From Deltaproteobacteria bacterium (GTDB taxonomy: Bacteria; Desulfobacterota; Binatia; UBA9968): a stretch of 12,961 bases of DNA. How positions within the stretch are numbered: position 1 is the stretch's first letter; every line of letters starts with the position of its first letter. Positions 1 to 7,822 of this stretch are shown piece after piece. The stretch covers positions 1 through 12,961 of the forward strand of contig JACPDC010000087.1 in NCBI GenBank assembly GCA_016184235.1, given 5' to 3'. Both the position numbers and the translations under genes were made by a program. A model generated the notes under the pieces. It did no database searches. It was not told where the DNA came from and saw only the letters and a program-made list of their open reading frames with translations.

Positions 1-204
1 GGTCTCCCCCCGTACCCGCATCTCGCTATTCACGAGCGCCCTGAGCGCGAGCCGGCCCGTATTGCTGCTTCGCTTCAGCTCATTCACGTGAACGATAAGA
101 CAAACCCTGGTGCTGAGATCGAGTCTCGGTATCGAGCCGCAGATACACAGCGGCCGCGTCATATAGCAAATCGGACAGGGATCTTTTGTGCGCTTCCGAG
201 TCAG
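1..204 (-). CDS. DTW-domain tRNA-uridine aminocarboxypropyltransferase (TapT-like), N-terminal part, probable CTG start
   Basis: Reading the minus strand from 204 to 1 gives 68 open codons that continue past the window edge. Visible are a zinc-type cysteine set (C10-x2-C13 and C20-x-C22, in the contexts PCPIC and PLCIC), then IPRLDLSTRV, IVHVNELKRSSNTGRL and ALVNSEMRVRG. This is the N-terminal signature of the DTW family, whose members such as E. coli TapT (YfiP) transfer the 3-amino-3-carboxypropyl group of S-adenosylmethionine to uridine in tRNA. The DTW motif itself lies beyond the window. An in-frame TAG sits upstream, and no ATG, GTG or TTG occurs before the first Cys pair. The only in-frame ATG, codon 15, would remove C10 and C13. 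A CTG at 204-202 lies 7 nt after an AAGGAG (217-212) and is the best start. AAGGAG overlaps the stop codon of the upstream dehydratase remnant, so the two are probably cotranscribed. Family assignment is firm; the start codon is inferred. Confidence 0.82.
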   Translation of the reverse strand, partial: MTRKRTKDPCPICYMTRPLCICGSIPRLDLSTRVCLIVHVNELKRSSNTGRLALRALVNSEMRVRGET

Positions 205-211
205 TTTAAGT

Positions 212-217
212 CTCCTT
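212..217 (-). promoter_or_regulatory. Shine-Dalgarno AAGGAG that decides the CTG start
   Basis: AAGGAG overlaps the TAA stop (218-216) of the dehydratase remnant and is followed, 7 nt later, by CTG in the DTW frame. No other start codon lies at a usable distance in that frame, which supports CTG initiation and translational coupling. Confidence 0.55.
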
Positions 218-1048
218 ACGCGCTAAACTTCGCCGTCGCGGTCATGGCAAGCCTGCCGTCTCCATCCAGCGCCCAGAGCTGAGCCTCGCGCCCATCGGCC
301 GCCGGGTTTCCGGCGATGGAGAAGCTGCCGGTATCGTAGATCTGGCGAAAGCTCTTAAAATCGAACGCGGCCAGCCGGCGCGCCGGCAGCTCCTTGCGGC
401 ACATCTCCATCGCACCACCAGGCCCGGCAGCTTCTCGACCTTGGTGACGTAGTCGCGGTCGTAGTGGATGCGGTGGCTGTTGAACCGGATCGCCGAGAAG
501 CGGAAGAGCAAAGGCGGATTGGGCTCGACCACCTGCCGCCAGGCCGCCTGAGCGGGAGCCGGGAGCGGAGTCGCGGGTGCGGCCCCGGCCCTCGCTTCGC
601 TGAGCATCACCATATCGCGCTCTTCCACGACGCCGAGACCGCGGCTGCTCGAAATGCTGTTCCTTTCGAGGATCGTCGCCATGGCCCCGTTCGGCCCGTC
701 GTCGATTTGAATATCGGCGATCTCCGTGACCCGCGTGATCTCGTCGCCGATCCTCAGCGGCTCATGAAACCTCACGCGGGTGCCGCCGATCCGGCGGCGC
801 GGCAACGGAATGGGCGGCGCGATGCCGCCGCCCGAGGCCTGGCCGTCCAACCGCATCTGAGAAGGCCGGTGCGACGCCGGGAAAAACGCGCCGTACCATC
901 CGGGCGGGATCGGCGCGCCCTTTTCCATAGGCGGATTTTCCTGCCCCAGCGTAGCGGCGAATTTCACCATCGCCGCAGCCGTAATCACGTCTGCGGCCGT
1001 TTCCTTTTTGCCGATGTAGCTCTTAAAACTCTCCAGGGACTCAGCCAT
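216..1048 (-). pseudogene. MaoC/HTD2-type (FAS1-like) dehydratase, frame broken by a ~25-base deletion
   Basis: The first 212 codons (1048 to 413) read as a double-hotdog hydratase/dehydratase of the HTD2 / mesaconyl-C4-CoA hydratase type, acting on CoA thioesters. They show the N-terminal helix MAESLESFKSYIG, then PPGWYGAFFP, then RVRFHEPLRIGDEITRV, and the hotdog motif FNSHRIHYDRDYVTKVEKLPGLVV with its catalytic-type Asn/His segment intact. After GLVV the frame is lost. The expected C-terminal part (MEMCRKELPARRLAAFDF to TATAKFSA, 410 to 219) continues in another frame. Family members carry about nine residues between these parts (HGPL-type). Losing 25 nt at the 412/411 junction would remove exactly that segment and create the observed frame change. 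The start is set by ATG 1048 with GGAGGTG just upstream (1060-1054). A short out-of-frame tail would otherwise follow V212. The gene is probably inactive, unless the break is an assembly artefact. Confidence 0.8.
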
Positions 1049-1081
1049 GGCGGCACCTCCATTGGGTGTTCTTTGTCGGCG

Positions 1082-1111
1082 AGGCTAGTCCGCCAGGGTT
1101 TGCCGTGTCAA
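1082..1111 (-). promoter_or_regulatory. Sigma-70-type promoter candidate for the dehydratase/DTW unit
   Basis: On the minus strand a perfect TTGACA (1111-1106) is followed after 18 nt by TAGCCT (1087-1082), which keeps the first two and the last base of the -10 consensus. Transcription would start near 1075, leaving a short leader with GGAGGTG at 1060-1054 before ATG 1048. It lies just after the ATPase stop codon (1125-1123). This suggests the dehydratase and DTW genes form a unit separate from the upstream stress genes. Confidence 0.45.
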
Positions 1112-1122
1112 GCCAAAATTGG

Positions 1123-3663
1123 TCAACGGCGGGCGAGCAGCTTGAACGCCTCGAACCATAAGATGCTGACCACGCCCGCCGCCAGGCAGATCGCCAGGTC
1201 CTCGGCGTGGAGCGTGGAGAAGCGAAACAGGCCGCGCAGGAACGGCACGTAGAGCGCCAGGCCGAGAAAGACGACCGCGCCTCCCACCACCCACCACAGG
1301 GCGCCGTTGGGCGATTTCAGCGTCGCCAGAATGGTGCGCGACCACGAGCGGTTGGTGAGGATCAGCCCGAGGTTGGCGACGATCAGGGTGGTGAAGGTCA
1401 GGGCGCGGGCGTCGAGCTCTCCCTGGCCGCGCAGCAGCGCCACCGCAAAGACCGCCAGGGCGATGACCAATACGCTCAGCCCCTGGATCACGCTCAAGCC
1501 TACCGTGCGCGCGTCGAAGAGCGGCTCTTTCGGATCGCGCGGCGGCCGCCTCATCGCGTCCTCTTCCTCGGGCTCCGCCTCGAAGACCACGGAGCAGGCG
1601 GGGTCGATGATCAATTCGAGAAAGGCGATGTGCACGGGAAAGAGGATGAGCGGCCATTGAAACAGCACCGGCAGCAGCGAGAGGCCGGCGATCGGCACGT
1701 GGATGGCGAAGATATAGGCCAGCGCCTTCTTGAGGTTATCGAAGATCCTCCGGCCGAGCTTCACGGCCTCGACGATCGACGAGAAGTCGTCGTCGAGCAG
1801 CACCAGGGAGGAGGCCTCGCGCGCCACGTCGGTGCCGCGCCCGCCCATGGCGATGCCGATGTGCGCCGCCTTCAACGCCGGCGCGTCATTGACGCCGTCG
1901 CCCGTCATCGCGACGATCTCGCCGTTGGCCTTGAGCGCATGGACCAGGCGCAGCTTCTGCTCCGGCACGACCCGCGCGAAGATATTCACCGTCTGGACGC
2001 GCCGCTTGAGCTCGGCGTCGTCCATGCGGTCGATCTCGGCGCCGGTGACGCATCGGTCGCCGCCGGCGAGACCCATCTGCCGGGCGATATTCTGCGCCGT
2101 GCCCGGGTAGTCCCCGGTGATCATCACCACGCGAATCCTCGCGCCGGCGCATTCGCGGATCGCCTCCGGTACCGCGGGGCGCAGCGGATCGGCAAAGCCG
2201 ACGAGCCCCAGGAATTGGAAGTCGAAGTCATGCTGGGCGCCGGGAAGGCCCGGCTGCTTGAAGGTCGCCTTGGCCACCGCCAGAATCCTGAGGCCCTCGC
2301 CAGCCATCGAGTAAATGGGTTGGGCCAACGCCTCCATCCGGGCGCCATCGAGATGGCACAGGTCGGCGATGGCCTCGGGCGCGCCCTTCGCGGCGGTCAC
2401 GAACCCGCCGCCCCCGGGCGACTGCCAAACGCGCGCGACCGAGAGCAGAGCCCGGGATAAGGGGTATTCGTGCACCAGAGTCCAGTCGTCGTGCAGATGC
2501 TCGGTGCCGTTCAGGTGATGATCTCCAACACGCTTGAGGGCGCTTTCCATCGGGTCGAAGGGCTCCCTATGGCTCGCCAGAATGGCGAACTCGACGAGTT
2601 CGTGGAAGCCTTCCGGCAGCGGCTCCGCCGCGGCGCCGGCCAGATTATAAAACGCGCCCTGAGTAAAGAGCTTGCGCACCGACATCCGGTTCAAGGTGAG
2701 GGTGCCGGTTTTGTCGACGCACAGCACCGTGGCGGACCCCAGCGCCTCGACCGCGGGCACGCGCCGCGTGAGCACTCTTCTGCGGGAGATGCGCCATGCC
2801 CCCAGCGCCAGAAAGACGGTCAGGACCACGGGAAATTCCTCGGGCAGCATCGCCATGGCCAGCGCGATGCCGGCCAGGAGCCCGTCGAGCCACTGGCCCC
2901 TGGTCAGGCCGTAAAGAACCACCGCGACGGCGGAGAGGGAGAGGCCCAGAACGGCGAGGCGGCGCACCCATTTCCCGGTCTCCTTCTCGAGCAGGGTCTC
3001 TTCGACTTCCACGGTTTCAAGCGCCCTGCCGATCTTGCCGATCTCCGTTCGTATGCCGGTGGCGCGCACCCGGGCCAGCCCCTGCCCGCACACCACCAGG
3101 GTGCCGGAATAGACAAACGGGAGATCCTCTCCTCCCGGCCGGGACCAGATCGTGGCCCTGTCCCAGACGGCCTTGCCGACCGGCGCGGATTCGCCGGTCA
3201 GCAGGGACTCATCGACGGAGAGATTGACGCACGATAAGACCACGCCGTCCGCCGGGACGCGGTCGCCCTCGGCCAGGACTACGATGTCGCCCGGCACCAC
3301 CTCGCGGCCGGCGATGCGTTTTTCTAGACCGTCGCGAATGACCAGGGCGCGCGGGCTCGACAGCTCCCTGAGCGCCTCGAGGGCGCGCTCGGTCTTGCGC
3401 TCCTGATAAAAGGTGATCCCCATGACCACGAAGACAAAGCCGAGCAGCATGAGGGATTCCCGCACATCCCCCAGCGCGAGATAGATGACGCCGCCACCGA
3501 CCAGGAGCAGGAACATGGGCTGGCGCGCGAGCTGCCAGGCGATGGCCAAGGCGCTGCGCCGCCGCGTCGAGGGGAGCTCGTTGTAGCCTTCTTCCGCGAG
3601 CCTCCCGGCCGCTTCTTTCTCGCTCAGTCCGGAGAGCCCGGAGATGTCCGGCCATGAAGCCAT
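1123..3663 (-). CDS. P-type (P2-like) cation-transporting ATPase with altered ion-site residues
   Basis: An 846-residue membrane ATPase that drives cation transport by phosphorylating an aspartate. Domains in order: cation-ATPase N-terminal segment (about 1-45); M1-M2 (about 48-86); actuator domain with TGES at 156-159; M3-M4 (about 233-285); DKTGT phosphorylation site at 317-321 (D317); nucleotide-binding domain with KGAPEA at 426-431; TGDYP at 516-520; TGDGVNDAP hinge at 587-595; then M5-M10 to the C-terminus. The PPRDPKEPL loop after M6 is typical of Ca2+/secretory-pathway pumps. The ion site is not typical. M4 is PEEFP (274-278) rather than PEGLP; M5 has HVPI (655-658) where SERCA has N768 and E771; M6 has E683 and D687 for N796 and D800. 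The substrate ion therefore cannot be assigned. Start ATG 3663 follows a purine-rich GAGGGGG. It lies 25 nt after the phosphorylase gene, probably in the same operon. Confidence 0.92.
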   Translation of the reverse strand: MASWPDISGLSGLSEKEAAGRLAEEGYNELPSTRRRSALAIAWQLARQPMFLLLVGGGVIYLALGDVRESLMLLGFVFVVMGITFYQERKTERALEALRELSSPRALVIRDGLEKRIAGREVVPGDIVVLAEGDRVPADGVVLSCVNLSVDESLLTGESAPVGKAVWDRATIWSRPGGEDLPFVYSGTLVVCGQGLARVRATGIRTEIGKIGRALETVEVEETLLEKETGKWVRRLAVLGLSLSAVAVVLYGLTRGQWLDGLLAGIALAMAMLPEEFPVVLTVFLALGAWRISRRRVLTRRVPAVEALGSATVLCVDKTGTLTLNRMSVRKLFTQGAFYNLAGAAAEPLPEGFHELVEFAILASHREPFDPMESALKRVGDHHLNGTEHLHDDWTLVHEYPLSRALLSVARVWQSPGGGGFVTAAKGAPEAIADLCHLDGARMEALAQPIYSMAGEGLRILAVAKATFKQPGLPGAQHDFDFQFLGLVGFADPLRPAVPEAIRECAGARIRVVMITGDYPGTAQNIARQMGLAGGDRCVTGAEIDRMDDAELKRRVQTVNIFARVVPEQKLRLVHALKANGEIVAMTGDGVNDAPALKAAHIGIAMGGRGTDVAREASSLVLLDDDFSSIVEAVKLGRRIFDNLKKALAYIFAIHVPIAGLSLLPVLFQWPLILFPVHIAFLELIIDPACSVVFEAEPEEEDAMRRPPRDPKEPLFDARTVGLSVIQGLSVLVIALAVFAVALLRGQGELDARALTFTTLIVANLGLILTNRSWSRTILATLKSPNGALWWVVGGAVVFLGLALYVPFLRGLFRFSTLHAEDLAICLAAGVVSILWFEAFKLLARR

Positions 3664-3688
3664 CGCCCCCTCTTGGACGTCTCCGGTT

Positions 3689-5392
3689 TTAATAGAAATA
3701 CGCTTTCAGAACGTATTGCTGGATCATTCGATGGGCATTGAAGAACGATCCGTTGAGGGCGATCGAGTGCAGCATGACGTCGATGAAGCGATCCCGGTCG
3801 CGATAGAATAAGGGCATGATGACCTGCTCCAGTTTGTCGTAAAGGGAAGCGGCGTCCCGCGATCGGTCAACAGCCTCCTCCGCTATCCGTCCATCTTCTC
3901 CGATCGACCATCCGGTCACTCCCTCGATGCACCCTTCAATCCACCAGCCGTCGAGGATGCTCAGACTGGGAACACCGTTGAATGCCGCTTTCATGCCGCT
4001 CGTCCCCGATGCCTCCAGCGGAGGCTGGGGCGTATTCAGCCACAGGTCCACACCCGAAGTGATCAGCTTTCCCAGCTCCATATCGTAATTCTCCAGGTAG
4101 GCGATCTTGATATCCTTCTGGAGCGCCTCCTTCAGCTGAAAGATGCGCTGGATGAGCTCCTTGCCTCCTTGATCCTGGGGATGGGCCTTCCCTGCGTAGA
4201 TGACCTGGAAGAGACCGGCCTTAGATGCAATGCCTTTCAACCTCTCGATATCCTGAAAAAGCAGGTCCGGCCTTTTGTACGTCGTAGCGCGCCTGCCGAA
4301 GCCGAGCGTGAAGACATCCTCCGCCATCTGCGCGCCGCTCTTCTGGTTCGCATAGCGAAGCAGCCGGCTCTTCGCCTGCGCGTGAGCCTGCCACACCTCT
4401 TGCTTGGGAATGGTCAAGGCATAGCGCAGGCTGAAGTTATCCTGTCTCCAGCCGGAGATATGGCGGTCGTAGAGCTCCTGAAAAGCCTCCGCCACCCAGG
4501 TAGCCGCGTGGACCCCGTTGGTGATCGCGTCAATCAAGTAACCGGCGAACATCAGCCGGGAAATTTCTCCATGCTTTTTTGCCACCCCGTTGATGTAGTG
4601 ACTCAGATTAAAACCCAAAAACGTCATATCCAGCACGTCACCGCAGCAAACCAAATCTTTGGCGTCGTATATGGCCTGGTGCCCGCCCAGAACGCGTTCG
4701 AATAAATCTTTCGAAAACATATCGTGACCCGCCGGAACCGGGGTATGCGTCGTGAAAACGCATTTCTGCCTGACCGCTACGACTTCATCGTGGGTAATGG
4801 ACGCTGTGCCGGCCTTCCTCGCCTCCTCGTCGAGCAGCTCCAGGACGAGCAGGCTCGCGTGCCCCTCGTTCATGTGAAAACGGTCGATCTCATGATATCC
4901 GAGGGCGCGCAGCATCCGCACGCCGCCGATCCCGAGGATCGCTTCCTGACAGAGCCGGTAATGCGCATCTCCGCCGTAAAGAAAGTGTGTGAGCTCTCTG
5001 TCCCACTCGGAGTTTTCCGGAAGCTGGGCGTCGAGAAAGAAAACCGGCACCCGAAACCCTCCCTCGCCGCGCACTTCGTATCTCCAGGAGCGGAGCCAAA
5101 CGGTCCGCCCTTCCAGGGCGACAGCGGCGCGCTGGGGCATCTCCTCCAGCCGCTCCTCCACGCTCCACTCCGCAGGCTCCTCTCTCTGCCATCCGCCGGC
5201 ATCGAGGGTCTGGTTGAAATAGCCCTTGCGGTGCAGCAGGGTCACCGCGACCATGGGGACTTTGAGATCGGCCGCGGCGCGAATGGTGTCGCCCGCCAGC
5301 ACGCCGAGGCCTCCGGCGTACGTGGGCATAGCCGCTTCAACGGCGATCTCCATCGAGAAATAGGCGACGGTCCGATCGTGATTCACTGGCAC
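3689..5392 (-). CDS. glgP: Alpha-glucan (glycogen/maltodextrin) phosphorylase, short GT35 type
   Basis: A cytoplasmic, PLP-dependent enzyme that releases glucose-1-phosphate from glycogen or maltodextrin by phosphorolysis. The 567 residues start with the family signature TVAYFSMEIAVEAAMPTYAGGLGVLAGD (7-34). They contain RFHMNEGHAS (171-180), FTTHTPVPAGHD (213-224), ITNGVHAATW (290-299) and the PLP segment PPLEASGTSGMKAAFNGV (457-474), where K468 is the expected Schiff-base lysine. The length matches the short alpha-glucan phosphorylases (TIGR02094 class) rather than the ~800-residue E. coli GlgP/MalP. It lacks the N-terminal DUF3417 extension found in longer relatives. The start is GTG 5392, with a second in-frame GTG two codons later (5386). 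Neither has a convincing Shine-Dalgarno, and an AGGAGGGG far upstream is badly spaced. It sits between ftsH (53 nt upstream) and the ATPase, which implies mobilising stored glucan under the same conditions. Confidence 0.94.
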   Translation of the reverse strand: MPVNHDRTVAYFSMEIAVEAAMPTYAGGLGVLAGDTIRAAADLKVPMVAVTLLHRKGYFNQTLDAGGWQREEPAEWSVEERLEEMPQRAAVALEGRTVWLRSWRYEVRGEGGFRVPVFFLDAQLPENSEWDRELTHFLYGGDAHYRLCQEAILGIGGVRMLRALGYHEIDRFHMNEGHASLLVLELLDEEARKAGTASITHDEVVAVRQKCVFTTHTPVPAGHDMFSKDLFERVLGGHQAIYDAKDLVCCGDVLDMTFLGFNLSHYINGVAKKHGEISRLMFAGYLIDAITNGVHAATWVAEAFQELYDRHISGWRQDNFSLRYALTIPKQEVWQAHAQAKSRLLRYANQKSGAQMAEDVFTLGFGRRATTYKRPDLLFQDIERLKGIASKAGLFQVIYAGKAHPQDQGGKELIQRIFQLKEALQKDIKIAYLENYDMELGKLITSGVDLWLNTPQPPLEASGTSGMKAAFNGVPSLSILDGWWIEGCIEGVTGWSIGEDGRIAEEAVDRSRDAASLYDKLEQVIMPLFYRDRDRFIDVMLHSIALNGSFFNAHRMIQQYVLKAYFY

Positions 5393-5400
5393 TGGGACGG

Positions 5401-5406
5401 ATTCTA
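5401..5406 (-). promoter_or_regulatory. Possible internal -10 element (TAGAAT) just before the phosphorylase GTG
   Basis: TAGAAT matches the -10 consensus at five of six positions and ends 8 nt before the GTG at 5392. A transcript from it would begin at or next to the start codon, which would explain the missing Shine-Dalgarno. The -35 position (TTTCAT at 17 nt) is poor, so this is a weak candidate. Confidence 0.22.
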
Positions 5407-5445
5407 ACCAAGAACTCGCGGCGATGAAAGGCTCTCGCCCCTCCT

Positions 5446-7374
5446 CTACTCTTTCTTTTCCTCGAGTTCCTCGGCCTTCTGCCCGGCCGCGAGCCGCTTT
5501 TTCCCCTTGACGCTCGCGAGGCTTCTCACCTTGAGAATGGCCTGCAGCTCGGGCCTCTCGACCACCTCTTTTTCCAGCAGCAGGCCCGCCAGCTCCTCCA
5601 GGGCCGGCCGGTGCGAGGCGAGGATCTCTCTCACCTTGGCGTGCGCTTCCGAGAGAATGCCTTTGACCTCCTCGTCTATGACGCAGGCGGTCTTCTCGCT
5701 GTACTCCTTGGGCGCGTGCGTGGGTATCGGCAAAAACATCTGCGTCCTGGGCCCCTCCAGGGAAACCAGCCCCAGCCTCTCGCTCATGCCGAATTGCGTG
5801 ACCATCGTGCGGGCGATCTCCGTGGCCCGCTGGAGATCGTTCTGGGCGCCGCTTGAGACATCCCCGAAGATCATCTCCTCGGCGACCCGCCCGCCTAAAA
5901 GGACGGAAACCCGGCCCAGCAGCTCGGAGCGGGTCATGAGATAGCGGTCTTCGGTCGGCAGCTGCTGCGTGTAGCCGAGAGCGGCTACGCCGCGCGGAAT
6001 GATCGATATCTTCGACACCGGGTCCGCCCCCGGCACCAGCTCCGCCACCAGGGCGTGACCGGACTCGTGATAGGCGACAGTTTTCTTTTCCTTCGGGCTC
6101 ATGACCCGGCTCTTTTTCTGCAGCCCGGCGACCACGCGCTCGATGGCCTCGTCGAAGTCCGTCATCTCGACGGCGTCCTTGCCCTGGCGCGCGGCCAGGA
6201 GAGCGGCCTCGTTCACGATATTGGCCAGGTCCGCCCCGACGAAGCCCGGCGTCTTGGCGGCCACCATGGCAAGATCCACGGCCGGGGAGAGCTTCACCCT
6301 TTTCGCGTGCAGCTGGAGAATCTTTTCCCTGCCCTTGATATCCGGACGGTCCACCAGGACCTGCCGGTCGAATCTCCCCGGGCGCAACAAGGCGGGATCG
6401 AGGATCTCCGGCCGGTTGGTGGCGGCCATAATGATCACCCCTTGATTCGGATCAAAACCGTCCATCTCGGCCAAAAGCTGGTTGAGCGTTTGCTCGCGCT
6501 CGTCGTGGCTCGTGAGCACGCTCATCCCCCGGGCCTTGCCCAGGGCGTCCAGCTCGTCGATGAAGATGATGCTGGGGGCGTGCTCCACCGCCTGGTGAAA
6601 GAGGTCGCGCACCCGCGCCGCGCCCACCCCGACGAACATCTCGACGAAATCCGAGCCCGAGATGCTGAAAAAGGGGACTCCGGCCTCGCCCGCCACGGCC
6701 CGGGCAAGAAGGGTCTTCCCCGTTCCCGGCGGCCCGAGCAAAAGCACGCCTTTGGGGATATGGCCGCCCAATCTCTGGTATTTTCCCGGGTTCTTGAGAA
6801 ACTCCACCACCTCGACCAGCTCTTCCTCGGCCTCGTCGATCCCCTCGACGTCCGCGAACGTGACCCCGGTCTTTTTTTCGATGTAGACCTTCGCCTTGCT
6901 CTGCCCGATCTGCATCATGCCGCTGCCCGAGCCCATTCTCTTGAACAGGTAGCTCCAGAGCAGGAAAAAAAGCGCGACCGGAACTACCCAGGAGAGAAGG
7001 ACGGGGAGCCAGTTGCTGGTAACCTCGCCGCTGAAGCGGATGCCCGCTTCCTCGAGCTCGGCGGTGAGGCCGGGATCGTCGACTTTCACGGTGATAAAGG
7101 GGTGGCCCTTTTTCCCCTCCGTGACCTCCTGGCTTATCTCTTTGAGCCTTTCCGGGCTAAGGATCTCGGGCAGCGCCTCGCCCTTGATCTTGCCCCGGAT
7201 CGATTTCTCGCCGATGACGAGATCCACGACCGCGCCTTTCTGAACCAGGGATTTAAACTGGCTGTAGCTGATCGTCTCTAAATGGGGCGTGGTGAGGAAA
7301 TTCTGAATGATGACGATGACGACAAAAGCGACGACGAAGTACCAGAAGGAAAACTGTTGTTGCTTTTTCTCCAT
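5446..7374 (-). CDS. ftsH: ATP-dependent zinc metalloprotease FtsH
   Basis: A membrane-anchored AAA+ protease that unfolds and degrades misfolded membrane proteins and selected regulators as a hexamer. The 642 residues carry TM1 (about 10-27), a periplasmic FtsH_ext domain (about 30-120) and TM2 (about 122-144). The AAA+ module has Walker A GPPGTGKT (214-221), Walker B FIDELDA (271-277), the pore motif FVGVGA (247-252) and the second region of homology ending in RPGRFDRQ (331-338). The M41 protease domain has the zinc motif HESGH (436-440) and the third ligand D513 in QNDLQRA. The C-terminus ends in a charged Lys/Glu-rich tail. All catalytic residues are present and the length is normal. Start ATG 7374 follows GAGAAG. 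It is 45 nt downstream of the zinc-ribbon gene. Its place in a stress-gene cluster suggests an accessory copy rather than the housekeeping one, but this cannot be shown from the window. Confidence 0.96.
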   Translation of the reverse strand: MEKKQQQFSFWYFVVAFVVIVIIQNFLTTPHLETISYSQFKSLVQKGAVVDLVIGEKSIRGKIKGEALPEILSPERLKEISQEVTEGKKGHPFITVKVDDPGLTAELEEAGIRFSGEVTSNWLPVLLSWVVPVALFFLLWSYLFKRMGSGSGMMQIGQSKAKVYIEKKTGVTFADVEGIDEAEEELVEVVEFLKNPGKYQRLGGHIPKGVLLLGPPGTGKTLLARAVAGEAGVPFFSISGSDFVEMFVGVGAARVRDLFHQAVEHAPSIIFIDELDALGKARGMSVLTSHDEREQTLNQLLAEMDGFDPNQGVIIMAATNRPEILDPALLRPGRFDRQVLVDRPDIKGREKILQLHAKRVKLSPAVDLAMVAAKTPGFVGADLANIVNEAALLAARQGKDAVEMTDFDEAIERVVAGLQKKSRVMSPKEKKTVAYHESGHALVAELVPGADPVSKISIIPRGVAALGYTQQLPTEDRYLMTRSELLGRVSVLLGGRVAEEMIFGDVSSGAQNDLQRATEIARTMVTQFGMSERLGLVSLEGPRTQMFLPIPTHAPKEYSEKTACVIDEEVKGILSEAHAKVREILASHRPALEELAGLLLEKEVVERPELQAILKVRSLASVKGKKRLAAGQKAEELEEKKE

Positions 7375-7419
7375 GGATCTTCTCGGGCGGCGCCGCGGGC
7401 CTTCCCCGGGGCCGTCGGG

Positions 7420-7779
7420 TCAATTCCTCCGCCCGCCGGACATGCCCTGATGCCTCGCCAGGAACCGCTCGATGGCGGCGCCCAGCCGGCTGCGCGAGGC
7501 CTCGCGCAGGATCCCCTCCAGCTCCCCCTTGTCGAGCCACATGCCGCCGCAGGCCTGGCAGCGGTCGAGAAAAAAACCCATAAAGGTGTAGCTCTCCAGT
7601 TTTCCCGCGCACTTCGGACAGGCCAGATCGCGGTCCCTTGCCTGTTCCCCTTCCACCTTCTTCAGCAGCGCCTTCAGTTTCTCGATCAACTCACGGTCCT
7701 TGGCGGCGAAATAGATGTCTTCTCTCGCGCGCTCGAGCAGCTTCATCTTTTCTCCGAATCGGTCCCTTTCGTTCTCCAT
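7420..7779 (-). CDS. Small zinc-ribbon protein, TFIIB-type zinc finger (zf-TFIIB)
   Basis: A 119-residue soluble protein. Residues 1-50 are charged and probably helical (EKMKLLERARE, LIEKLKALLKKVEGE). Residues 54-90 form a TFIIB-type zinc ribbon with C54-x2-C57 and C74-x2-C77, the latter in the family motif CQACGGMWLDKGEL. A basic tail follows (SRSRLG, FLARHQG). The family is common in bacteria, often next to proteases and stress genes, but its function is largely unknown. Regulatory or protein-binding roles are guesses. ATG 7779 is chosen over an in-frame ATG at 7833. A good GGGAGAGG lies 5 nt upstream, the conserved part starts after it, and the upstream start would fall on top of the candidate -24/-12 element. 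It is the first gene of the minus-strand operon leading into ftsH. Confidence 0.85.
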   Translation of the reverse strand: MENERDRFGEKMKLLERAREDIYFAAKDRELIEKLKALLKKVEGEQARDRDLACPKCAGKLESYTFMGFFLDRCQACGGMWLDKGELEGILREASRSRLGAAIERFLARHQGMSGGRRN

Positions 7780-7784
7780 AATGG

Positions 7785-7792
7785 CCTCTCCC
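7785..7792 (-). promoter_or_regulatory. Shine-Dalgarno GGGAGAGG selecting the internal ATG of the zinc-ribbon gene
   Basis: It lies 5 nt before ATG 7779. It favours this start over the ATG at 7833, which has no comparable purine-rich stretch at the right distance. Confidence 0.6.
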
Positions 7793-7822
7793 GTAACCGC
7801 CTCTGCTGAAACGAAAATAAAC

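Noticed and set aside
88..282. Plus-strand 64-codon open frame at the window start
   Set aside because: It is opposite the DTW gene and the end of the dehydratase remnant; no ribosome-binding site or domain.
464..1252. Long plus-strand open frame opposite the dehydratase
   Set aside because: Its translation is Arg/Pro/His-rich with no family resemblance. The minus strand carries clear hotdog motifs and a Shine-Dalgarno.
1207..3237. Long plus-strand open frames opposite the P-type ATPase
   Set aside because: They are antisense shadows of a high-GC coding region; the ATPase motifs are all on the minus strand.
6055..7281. 408-codon plus-strand open frame opposite ftsH
   Set aside because: It mirrors the FtsH coding strand, has no recognisable domain and no ribosome-binding site; it exists because of GC-rich codon use.
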